From Brevundimonas sp. (lineage in GTDB: Bacteria; Pseudomonadota; Alphaproteobacteria; Caulobacterales; Caulobacteraceae), in assembly GCA_022712235.1 (NCBI GenBank), contig JALAGW010000170.1, positions 1 to 10,621 on the forward strand: a stretch of 10,621 bases of DNA. The letters are read 5' to 3'. Both the position numbers and the translations under genes were made by a program. Positions within the stretch are counted from its first letter, which is position 1; each line of letters starts with the position of its first letter. The notes beneath the pieces were generated by a model that was given only the letters and a program-made list of their open reading frames with translations, was not told the DNA's origin and did no database searches. This document shows, piece after piece, positions 1 through 6,165 of the stretch.

Positions 1-130
1 CCGTGATCAGCGACAGATTCGTCGCCGCGGCCGCAGCCTGATCCGCGCTCAGATACTGGTTCACCCCCCAGCCGACCAGCACGCCCAAAATCATGGCCCC
101 GATGATGAGGTAGGCGAATATTCGGTTCAT
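1..130 (-). CDS. Dicarboxylate/amino acid:cation symporter, N-terminal fragment
   Basis: This reading frame starts at the ATG complementary to 128-130 and runs off the left edge, so only 43 codons are visible. The translation begins MNRIFAYLIIGAMILGVLVG, a hydrophobic first membrane helix, and continues to a segment ending NLSLIT. That order fits the N-terminus of the DAACS (DctA/GltP) family, in which the LIT segment normally leads into a DIFLRLIKMI-type motif; here the window ends just before that motif. Family members are inner-membrane carriers that import C4-dicarboxylates or acidic amino acids with Na+ or H+. The Shine-Dalgarno is weak (TTGGAAC about 8 nt upstream). The gene lies 202 bp downstream of the phytase on the same strand and probably has its own promoter. 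The family call comes from a short fragment; the substrate cannot be told. Confidence 0.6.
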   Translation of the reverse strand, partial: MNRIFAYLIIGAMILGVLVGWGVNQYLSADQAAAAATNLSLIT

Positions 131-189
131 TTTCAATGTTCCAACTGCACTCGACCCACCCCGTCGGAACACTGTCCCCCCGACCGCAC

Positions 190-221
190 GAGCCTTGTCC
201 ATCCACGCAAAAGCGAGGCTC
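190..221. repeat. Inverted repeat upstream of the symporter
   Basis: GAGCCT at 190-195 and AGGCTC at 216-221 form a perfect 6-bp inverted repeat with a 20-nt spacer. A second small stem, CGC-AAAA-GCG at 205-214, is nested inside and abuts the right arm. The structure would lie in the 5' leader or promoter of the symporter gene on the minus strand. It may be a regulatory fold or chance; in GC-rich DNA a 6-bp inverted repeat is not rare. Confidence 0.2.
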
Positions 222-260
222 CAGACCATCGAAATGTCCGTCGCCCCGCCTCTTTCCCGC

Positions 261-272
261 CTTTAGCTAAAG
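261..272. promoter_or_regulatory. 12-bp perfect palindrome, possible operator
   Basis: CTTTAGCTAAAG is a perfect zero-spacer palindrome in the gap between the phytase stop and the symporter start, 131 bp upstream of the symporter ATG. It is an AT-rich patch in GC-rich surroundings. As an RNA hairpin it would be weak (four A-U/C-G pairs around an AGCT loop) and it has no following T-run, so an operator for a dimeric regulator is more plausible than a terminator. No regulator is identified. Confidence 0.25.
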
Positions 273-332
273 CCTATCGCCCCGCCAGGCCAGACCCGAA
301 TGACCACCCCCGTCGACGCCCGCCCCTGCAGG

Positions 333-2414
333 CTAGCGCCGCACCTCCAGACCCAGGGCGTCGGCGATGGATTTCCACGGCACGTATTTGAAGTTCTGGT
401 TCTCGCCGGGCAGGACGTTGCGGCCGTCCTGAGCGATCATGGCGCCGTGCTCGAATCCGGGGCCGAGGTTGCGGCTAGTCACCTCCAGACCGTCGGTCTC
501 GGACACGCCGTCGATGCCGCGCGCCCCGTCAGCGACGACGATGAAGGAGCCCAGATAGGCCTGGTCGCCTTCGCGGCGGAAGACGGCGTAGCTGTCGTTG
601 CCCTGGCTGGACGCCACCAGATAGCCGCGCCCGCCCCCCAGGTCATAGAGGCCGACGCCTTCCATATCGTCCTTCAGCGCCGGGTTGTCGCTGATGCGGG
701 CGACCATGGTCATGGCCGCGCCGCCGTCCGGTTCCGCCGACAGGCGCCACAGGCCGACGTCTTCCTCGGCCACGTAAAGCTGACCCGTGGCGTCATCGGC
801 GACGCAGCCCTCGACCTGGCTGGAGAAGGCGAAGTCGCGCACGCGCACCGCGCGCACCTTGCCGTTTCCGGCATCGACCAGCTCCCACTGGCGCTTCTCG
901 CCGTTGGAGTCGTTGATGAAGACATAGGTCTTGCCGCTGCGGGCCGAGCGATACATGCACTGGCCATAGGGATCGCCCTGGCCGGTCGGCTGCACGCCGT
1001 CCGCCACATTGATCAGGCGGCGCGCCTGGGTGTCCAGGCGATAGATGGCGATCGCCTTGTTGGTCCGGTCGCTGGCCGTGACCAGAACCACCGGCCGGCC
1101 GCCCAGCATGAAGCCTTCGCGCAGGTCGACATTGTTCATCTTGCCGTCGGGCAGATGCTGCAGCACGCGTCCCTGCATGTCGTAGAGGTTCAGGCCCGCC
1201 TTCTTGTCCGTGCCGATGACCAGGCTGTTCGCCGGATGGGTCGGATCGGCCCAGACGGCCGGATCGTCGGCGGCGTCGCCTGGACTGCCGACCGGCGCGG
1301 TTTCAGCCACGGCGACCACGGCGGGGAAACGCGGCGCGACGACCGCGCGCACGTCCTGCGGCGTCCCCGCCGACAGGTTGAGCGCTCCGGTCAGAGCGGC
1401 GATGGACACCAGCTTGTAGTCCGGGCCTGCCGCCGCGTCCTCATCCGTCACCACCAGAGCGCCTGACGGCAGGCCAGCCAGGGACACGCCGACGGCTTGC
1501 AACGCGCCCGGCTCCTTGATCGCCGCGCCGTCGCGCCCGGTCAGACTGGCCGTCCCGAGGTAGGCGTCGCCCGCGCCTTGGTCATAGACGAACAGCCGTC
1601 CGCTGGAGGCGTCGGTCGCGATCAGATAGCGCGCGCCTTGGCCGCCGTCATAGAGGGCCAGAGACCCGCTCTCCTCGCTGATCCGGCCCAGACCGGCGGC
1701 GTCGACCAGGGCCGGAGCCGCGTCGGCTTCGGGGTCGCCGTTGAAGCGCCAGACGCCCACCGCCTGCTGCGAGGCGTAGAGCTGGCCCGTCGCGTCGTCG
1801 GCGACGCAGTATTTGATCTTGGACGGCAGGTTGATGCGACGCGCCGAGCGGGCGTCCACCCGGCCCTCAGCGTCAGCATAGAGCAGCAATTGTTCGATCT
1901 CGCCGCCGTCGCCCACGGCCACGGCGTAGAGGCCGCCGTCGCTGGCGTTGCGCAGCATGCAGACGTCCTCGACCGCAAAGCCCAGAGGCACGGACCGCGC
2001 TCCCACTTCGACCGGCGCGCCGTCACGCATGGCGAAGAAGCGCAAGGCATTGTCGGTCTTGTCGGTTGAGACCAGCAGGGTCTCAGGCCGGCCCTTGATC
2101 GGGAAACCGTAGCGCACGTCCAGCCCCCCGGCCTCGCCTGCCGGAACCTGGCCCAGGCGCGCGCCTGTCAGGTCAAGGACCTCCAGCCCGGCCAGACCCG
2201 CCGCCGACACCAGACGATGACGCCGCGCGTCGGCGTCCAGCACGATCACCCCGCTGCTCGCCTCGCCGGTCGAGCGAGTGTCGAGCGCCGCAGCCACGAC
2301 CGGCGCGCCCACGGCGGGAGCGACGACGTCCTGAGCCCATGCGGCCCCGCCTGTCGCCATCGCCAGCACCAGGGCGCTGGCCCCGAGAAGTTTGTTCGTC
2401 AGTCGCCTGGTCAT
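333..2414 (-). CDS. Secreted two-domain beta-propeller phytase (3-phytase)
   Basis: This is a predicted 693-aa exported phytase that removes phosphates from inositol hexakisphosphate in a Ca2+-dependent way. The start at 2414 is chosen because it opens a normal Sec signal peptide (MTRRLTNKLLGASALVLAM, cleavage near AWA-QD at about residue 27). The frame is open to an ATG at 2531, but the extra 39 residues do not look like a leader. Residues about 365-693 form a full Phytase/BPP domain with DDPAVW (383-388), GTDKKAGL, NNVDLR (427-432), ASDRTNK, VEGC (E535), AEED (549-552), DMEG (E585) and a final NFKYV. Residues about 45-360 are a second, degenerate propeller: the three glutamate positions read K201, SQQ (215-217) and G250. 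Each domain has a cysteine pair 51 residues apart (152/203 and 486/537), consistent with duplication. It lies 150 bp downstream of the histidine kinase on the same strand and could be under its control or in its transcript. The family call is secure; the role of the N-terminal domain is inferred. Confidence 0.93.
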   Translation of the reverse strand: MTRRLTNKLLGASALVLAMATGGAAWAQDVVAPAVGAPVVAAALDTRSTGEASSGVIVLDADARRHRLVSAAGLAGLEVLDLTGARLGQVPAGEAGGLDVRYGFPIKGRPETLLVSTDKTDNALRFFAMRDGAPVEVGARSVPLGFAVEDVCMLRNASDGGLYAVAVGDGGEIEQLLLYADAEGRVDARSARRINLPSKIKYCVADDATGQLYASQQAVGVWRFNGDPEADAAPALVDAAGLGRISEESGSLALYDGGQGARYLIATDASSGRLFVYDQGAGDAYLGTASLTGRDGAAIKEPGALQAVGVSLAGLPSGALVVTDEDAAAGPDYKLVSIAALTGALNLSAGTPQDVRAVVAPRFPAVVAVAETAPVGSPGDAADDPAVWADPTHPANSLVIGTDKKAGLNLYDMQGRVLQHLPDGKMNNVDLREGFMLGGRPVVLVTASDRTNKAIAIYRLDTQARRLINVADGVQPTGQGDPYGQCMYRSARSGKTYVFINDSNGEKRQWELVDAGNGKVRAVRVRDFAFSSQVEGCVADDATGQLYVAEEDVGLWRLSAEPDGGAAMTMVARISDNPALKDDMEGVGLYDLGGGRGYLVASSQGNDSYAVFRREGDQAYLGSFIVVADGARGIDGVSETDGLEVTSRNLGPGFEHGAMIAQDGRNVLPGENQNFKYVPWKSIADALGLEVRR

Positions 2415-2564
2415 GGTCGCCCCCACACAGCCCTCGGCGCGCTTGCGCCTAGGGCCCAGTAGGCAGGCTCTGCAAAGGATACGCGACGCCTGGACGACAA
2501 GCCTGTGAGAAGATGTCAGCGACAGGCCCAAGGACGACGATCCCTGACGTCGGGATATTTTCGA

Positions 2565-3896
2565 TCACGACGACGCATCAGCTATCCCCGGCAGGCGAAC
2601 AAGCGCTCTTGCGCCCCCTGAGATGCGATTGCACAGCACCACCTCGCCGCCATTGCGCTCCAGGACCGAACGACTGATCGACAGTCCCAGCCCGGCCCCG
2701 CCGGTGGCGCGATTGCGAGAAAGCTCCAGCCGCCGGAACGGCGAGAACACCGCCTCCAGCTGGTCGGGAGGCAGGCCCGGCCCCAGGTCGTCGATCGTGC
2801 AGACGATTTCCTCGCCTTCACGCGTCACGGCGACATCCGCGCGATCGCCATACAGAACCGCATTGTCGATCAGATTGGTCAGCGCCCGCTCCAGCTGGTC
2901 CCGATCGCCGCAGACCAGGTGCTCGCCGTTCGCCGCCAGCGTCACGGGCCGCCCCATCGCGACCTGCCTGGCGACGCACTCGCGCGCCAGATCGGCCAGG
3001 TCCAGCGGCTCGAACGTCCCGCGAGCCTCCTCGCCGCGCACATAGACGAGCAACTGATCGATCAGGCGCTCCATCCGTGCGATGTCCGCGATCGCCGCCG
3101 CGCGCGGGTCCCCCGTTAGACCCTCGACTCGCAGGCGCAGACCCGTCAGCGGCGTGCGCAGGTCGTGGGCGACCGCGGCCATGATGACGCTGCGCTCCTT
3201 CAACGCCCGGCCCAACCGCTCGCGCAGGGCGTCCAGCGCCTGCGCAGCCGCCTGCGCCTCGCGAGACCCGCCCACGACGGCCTCCGCCTGCTCATCTCCG
3301 TCGGCCGCCTCCGCCAATCTCTGGAACGGCGCGGTCAGCCGGCCCGCCCCCCACAGGGCCAGCGGCAGAAGCACGGCCGCAGCGATCAGGAAGGCCAAGG
3401 CCATGCGCCGTCGCTGCGGCGTCAGCCATGGCGAGGACGGGGTCACGACCACCCAGCGTCCGTCCGTTCGGCGCACCGCCGCCTCGAACGGCGCAAAACT
3501 CATCCCTGGCGCCAAGGCCATCCTCGCGAGAAGGGCCTCGACTTCGGCCGGCGGCGGCTGCGACCGACCCGGATGCCGCCTCGACGGGATGCGCTCCGGC
3601 GTCAGGGATCGCACCCGGACCTCGCCCGGCGCCGCGCCCAGCAGAACCGTCAGGCCAGCCTGGGCCACCAGGGCCTGGCCCTCGTTCGCGGCCTCGAAGG
3701 GCGGCCTCGCGGCCAGGCGTCTCCGCCAGCCTCCCTCCCCTGCCACGGCCGCCTGCGCCTCGGCCGCCGTGATCCGCGCGGGCGGTGGAACGGGAAAGGC
3801 CAGGGCGATGACGAAGCTGACCGTCAGGCAGAGCAGGATGCCTGCGACCGTGAAGCCCGCCGCCAGGGTGCGGATGGACAAAACACGGCGGCTCAT
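2565..3896 (-). CDS. Membrane sensor histidine kinase
   Basis: This 443-aa inner-membrane kinase should autophosphorylate on His and pass phosphate to the regulator encoded just upstream. A first membrane helix lies at about 11-35, followed by a periplasmic sensor region of about 125 residues without a recognised fold and a second helix at about 164-184. A HAMP-like linker (about 185-236) includes RLTAPFQRL. The HisKA motif AHDLRTPL carries the phospho-acceptor H244. The HATPase_c domain shows the N box NLIDNA (341-346), G1 box DDLGPGLP (369-376), an F box around FSPFRRLE, and G2 box GGAGLGLS (399-406). All catalytic motifs are intact. The ATG at 3894-3896 overlaps the regulator stop as ATGA, so the two are translationally coupled. 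The signal sensed is unknown. Proximity to the phytase suggests phosphate, metal or envelope conditions, but this is not shown. Confidence 0.93.
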   Translation of the reverse strand: MSRRVLSIRTLAAGFTVAGILLCLTVSFVIALAFPVPPPARITAAEAQAAVAGEGGWRRRLAARPPFEAANEGQALVAQAGLTVLLGAAPGEVRVRSLTPERIPSRRHPGRSQPPPAEVEALLARMALAPGMSFAPFEAAVRRTDGRWVVVTPSSPWLTPQRRRMALAFLIAAAVLLPLALWGAGRLTAPFQRLAEAADGDEQAEAVVGGSREAQAAAQALDALRERLGRALKERSVIMAAVAHDLRTPLTGLRLRVEGLTGDPRAAAIADIARMERLIDQLLVYVRGEEARGTFEPLDLADLARECVARQVAMGRPVTLAANGEHLVCGDRDQLERALTNLIDNAVLYGDRADVAVTREGEEIVCTIDDLGPGLPPDQLEAVFSPFRRLELSRNRATGGAGLGLSISRSVLERNGGEVVLCNRISGGARALVRLPGIADASS

Positions 3897-4594
3897 CCCC
3901 GCGCCAGCGCCCGAAAGCGATAGCCCGCGCCCCGCACCGTCTCGATCAGCGACGCCTGCTCCGGGCGCTCCAGCTTGCGCCGCAATCGGCTGACCGCCAG
4001 ATCGACCGCTCGATCGAAATTCTCGGCCAAGGGGCCATGGGTGTTCTCCAGGATCTGGTCACGGCTGAGGATACGCCCCGCCGACTGCAAAAAGGTCAGC
4101 AACAGGGCGAACTCGCCCGCCGTCAGTTCGATCGGCGCGCCCGTCGGGTCGGTCAGGCGGCGCGCTGAAACCTCCAGCCTCCACCCCTCGAAGACCAGCG
4201 TCCGATCCGTCGCCACGACATCCCCCGCGCGAACGGAACGACGCAGGACCGCGCGGATGCGGGCCAACAACTCTCGCGGTTCGAAAGGCTTGGCCAGATA
4301 GTCGGCTGCGCCGACCTCCAGCCCCACGATACGGTCGGTCGTCTCGCTCATGGCGCTGAGCATCAGCACCGGCGTCCGTCCCTCCAGCCGCCGGCAGATG
4401 GCCAAGCCGTCCTCGCCCGGCATCATGACGTCCAACACGACCAGATCGGGCTCGGCCTCGGCCAATAGCGCATCCATCGCCGCGCCGCCGTCTGCGGAAC
4501 GCACGGCGTAGCCCGCGCCAGCCAAGTAGTCGCCTAGCGCCGAACGCAGGCTGGCGTCGTCATCAACGATCAGGATGTCGGCCGCCGCGTTCAT
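3893..4594 (-). CDS. OmpR-family response regulator
   Basis: This is a 233-aa cytoplasmic transcription factor, the usual length for OmpR/PhoB-type regulators. The receiver domain (about 5-118) has the acidic pocket D11/D12, phospho-acceptor D55 in VVLDVMMPG, the switch residue S80 in LMLSAM, and K102 in LAKPF. The C-terminal winged-helix Trans_reg_C domain (about 130-230) has LTAGEFALL, RDQILENTHG, a recognition-helix segment VDLAVSRLRRKLE, and the typical ending VRGAGYRF. The start at 4594 is supported by AGAGGA with 8-nt spacing (4603-4608). It is the first gene of the pair with the histidine kinase. Regulators of this class bind direct repeats near target promoters; possible targets nearby are the phytase, the divergent metallopeptidase and its own promoter. 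It could be called PhoB-like only by fold; no subfamily is assigned. Confidence 0.94.
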   Translation of the reverse strand: MNAAADILIVDDDASLRSALGDYLAGAGYAVRSADGGAAMDALLAEAEPDLVVLDVMMPGEDGLAICRRLEGRTPVLMLSAMSETTDRIVGLEVGAADYLAKPFEPRELLARIRAVLRRSVRAGDVVATDRTLVFEGWRLEVSARRLTDPTGAPIELTAGEFALLLTFLQSAGRILSRDQILENTHGPLAENFDRAVDLAVSRLRRKLERPEQASLIETVRGAGYRFRALARG

Positions 4595-4602
4595 GATCCC
4601 CG

Positions 4603-4608
4603 TCCTCT
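4603..4608 (-). promoter_or_regulatory. Shine-Dalgarno of the response regulator
   Basis: Read on the minus strand this is AGAGGA, 8 nt before the ATG at 4594, within a purine-rich run. It fixes the regulator start and makes the upstream boundary of the two-component operon clear. The 122 bp between this ATG and the divergent metallopeptidase ATG at 4717 must hold both promoters. Confidence 0.6.
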
Positions 4609-4716
4609 TCCCCTTTTGTATCTCTCATGTGTCAAAGCGCGGCGGGCAAGCGCCGAGAACGACATGAAGGCGATACGCACGCCCTCGAGCCTGATCCTCC
4701 AACCCTGGAGACGCCC

Positions 4717-5748
4717 ATGCTCGCCCTCGCTCTGTTGCTGACTTCGGCCGCCGCCGACTCGATGTGCGCTCGCGCCCTGCAAGCGGCGCCGGGCCTCAGC
4801 TGCGCAGAGGCGAGCCGCGGCGTCGCCCTCGCTCCCCTCCCGGCCGAGGCGGAACGATTGGCCGGCTACGCGCGTGCCGGCGAGACCCGTTTCACGGCGC
4901 AGTTCGATCGCGGCATCGCGCCCTATGTCGTCCTCTCGACGCCGCCCCTCCCTGACCGCGCCGCCCTCATCGCGGCCGGTTTCACTCATATCCTGCCCTG
5001 GCCCACGCCACGCGCTTTCGACGAGGCCGCGCGCCGCGCGGTGGCGCAAGGCGCCCGGCGCTTCGCCGTCTCCCAGAACATGGGTCCCGCTCAAACCGAA
5101 GACGTGGTCGCCCGAGCCCTGTCCCAGATTCCGGACGCCAGCGCTCAGGCTGCGCTTGACGCCGGGATGATCCCTCACGAACTGGGACATCTTTGGTTTA
5201 CCGCCGCATTTTGGCCTGGCGGAGCGTCCGCCGACGCCCCGCGTCACTACGGCGGTCCGGGTCCCGACTGGCTGGACGAAGCCGCCGCCGTCATGCTGGA
5301 GGACGAGGCCACGGCCGCCCAACGCCGCGACCAATTCCGCGCCTTGATGCGCGGAGAGACCCTCTCCGCTGTCGGTCCCGTCGACGGCCGCGCCATGCTG
5401 CTGGATCTGCCCCGCCTTCTGTCGCGCGAGCATCCTGGCCTGGCGCGCGCTGTCGCCGTCGCGCCCGACATCGCCGCCAGCGGCGGCGTCGGCGTCAGTT
5501 TCACCCCCGCCGGAACCGGCCCTCGCCCCGCAGCGCTCGAGCGCGTCTTCTACATCCAGGCCCGCGTTTTCGCCGACTATCTGATCCAGACCTCCGGTCG
5601 CCCGACGATCCTGGCCGATATCGCCACGGCCCTGGCCGACGACGGCGATTTTGAAACCTGGCTGGCTGACCAAGGCGCGGGATACGGCCTGCCCGTTTCC
5701 GTCCCGGAGCTGCAGGATGACTGGAGACGATTTGCAATGGCGTTCTAG
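4717..5748 (+). CDS. Predicted secreted zinc metallopeptidase (gluzincin-like)
   Basis: This 343-aa protein is probably exported. The start at 4717 gives a hydrophobic leader, MLALALLLTSAAA, with TGGAGA placed as Shine-Dalgarno; the frame is open to an ATG at 4627, but those 30 extra residues are charged and unlike a leader. The leader is short and has no basic residue, so export is likely but not certain. The zinc site is seen as HELGH at 154-158 (H154, E155, H158), with a downstream WLDEA (185-189) supplying E188 as the probable third ligand, 29 residues after the HExxH. This layout is typical of gluzincin peptidases such as the M1/peptidase-MA group. The tail has LADIATAL and WLADQGAGYG, like the helical end seen in such proteins. 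I cannot assign a MEROPS family. It is divergent from the two-component system and followed by a hairpin. Confidence 0.72.
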   Translation: MLALALLLTSAAADSMCARALQAAPGLSCAEASRGVALAPLPAEAERLAGYARAGETRFTAQFDRGIAPYVVLSTPPLPDRAALIAAGFTHILPWPTPRAFDEAARRAVAQGARRFAVSQNMGPAQTEDVVARALSQIPDASAQAALDAGMIPHELGHLWFTAAFWPGGASADAPRHYGGPGPDWLDEAAAVMLEDEATAAQRRDQFRALMRGETLSAVGPVDGRAMLLDLPRLLSREHPGLARAVAVAPDIAASGGVGVSFTPAGTGPRPAALERVFYIQARVFADYLIQTSGRPTILADIATALADDGDFETWLADQGAGYGLPVSVPELQDDWRRFAMAF

Positions 5749-5778
5749 GTCCGCATCGACCTGAAGCCGCTTGCCGCC

Positions 5779-5816
5779 CTGCCGCATCCCGACATCCAAG
5801 GGAACCTATGCGGCGG
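5779..5816 (+). terminator. Hairpin after the metallopeptidase gene
   Basis: GCCGCAT (5781-5787) pairs perfectly with ATGCGGC (5808-5814). The stem extends by one wobble and one C-G pair to 5779/5816, and CCC/GGG inside the loop (5788-5790 and 5800-5802) can add an inner stem. It begins 30 nt after the metallopeptidase stop, where a terminator is expected. No T-run follows, so intrinsic termination is doubtful; it may instead protect the mRNA 3' end or assist Rho-dependent ending. Confidence 0.35.
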
Positions 5817-5831
5817 CGCTTGATGAGGATC

Positions 5832-5859
5832 GGCTGACGACTTTAGAACTTCTTATGCT
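5832..5859 (+). promoter_or_regulatory. Possible promoter of the VirD4-like operon
   Basis: This is the one AT-rich stretch in the spacer before the operon. A -10-like TATGCT lies at 5854-5859, with a weak -35-like GGCTGA 16 nt upstream. A small inverted repeat, AGAACTTCT (5845-5853), sits between them and could be an operator half-site. The first start codon is about 85 nt further on. The match to a consensus promoter is poor and no factor is identified. Confidence 0.22.
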
Positions 5860-5928
5860 CGGCTTCAGGACCGCCGACAACGAGCAGCCCAAGCTGACGT
5901 TCACCCGGCGTCACAGGCGCGCTTCGTC

Positions 5929-5935
5929 AAGGAGG
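5929..5935 (+). promoter_or_regulatory. Strong Shine-Dalgarno AAGGAGG
   Basis: AAGGAGG lies 8 nt before the ATG at 5944, a near-ideal ribosome binding site and the best in the window. It is the main reason to accept the 73-aa reading frame as a real gene and to place the operon start here. Confidence 0.6.
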
Positions 5936-5943
5936 GTCGAGGC

Positions 5944-6165
5944 ATGAAGAGTCCGCTGTTCCCAAACCAGACCGAACGATCGGCTTCGCCCGACCTCATC
6001 AAGCTCGCCGGCTCCGCCGCGGTTCCGTTGCCCAACGCCATGAGGCTCGGGACTGGAGCTGGAACAACAGTCGCCGCCGACGGCGCCTGCGATGCGGCCA
6101 GCGCACCGGACTTCCGTTTCGACCCGATCGAGCGCACCGGCGCCTGCCGGCGCTTCGTCCGATGA
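5944..6165 (+). CDS. Small protein of unknown function (73 aa), first gene of the operon
   Basis: I do not recognise this protein. It begins MKSPLFPNQTERSASPDLIK, has two cysteines (in GACD and GACR) and no membrane helix or signal peptide. Three facts support it as a gene. A strong AAGGAGG lies 8 nt before the ATG, its codons are GC-rich at the third position like those of its neighbours, and its TGA overlaps the ATG of the next gene as ATGA, the same 4-bp coupling used between the next two genes. The next gene has no clear Shine-Dalgarno before 6162, so translation of this small frame could feed ribosomes to it. It may act as a leader peptide, a small partner protein or a secreted cargo; none of these is shown. 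The low composition complexity leaves some doubt that it is conserved. Confidence 0.55.
   Translation: MKSPLFPNQTERSASPDLIKLAGSAAVPLPNAMRLGTGAGTTVAADGACDAASAPDFRFDPIERTGACRRFVR

Noticed and set aside
300..1466. Long open frame on the plus strand opposite the phytase
   Set aside because: It is antisense to a gene with full phytase motifs; its translation is low in meaning and typical of the open antisense frames of GC-rich DNA.
2541..2557. Small hairpin ATCCC/GGGAT between the kinase and the phytase as a terminator
   Set aside because: The stem is only 5 bp, and on the minus strand, the direction of transcription, no T-run follows; it is not convincing.
2415..2564. Pho box or clear promoter upstream of the phytase
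   Set aside because: Two CTGTC/TTGTC-like heptamer fragments occur on the minus strand but 25 bp apart, not the 11-bp spacing of a Pho box, and no -35/-10 pair of good spacing was found.
4630..4635. TTGACA on the minus strand as a -35 box for the two-component operon
   Set aside because: The hexamer is perfect, but no -10-like sequence lies 16-18 nt downstream, so the promoter is not supported.
4591..5799. Long open frame on the minus strand opposite the metallopeptidase
   Set aside because: It covers a gene with a clear zinc motif on the other strand and gives no recognisable protein; it is an antisense shadow.
5765..5943. Open stretch without ATG in the spacer before the operon
   Set aside because: It reads about 59 codons with no good start and no recognised protein; it could be a gene remnant, but nothing supports this.
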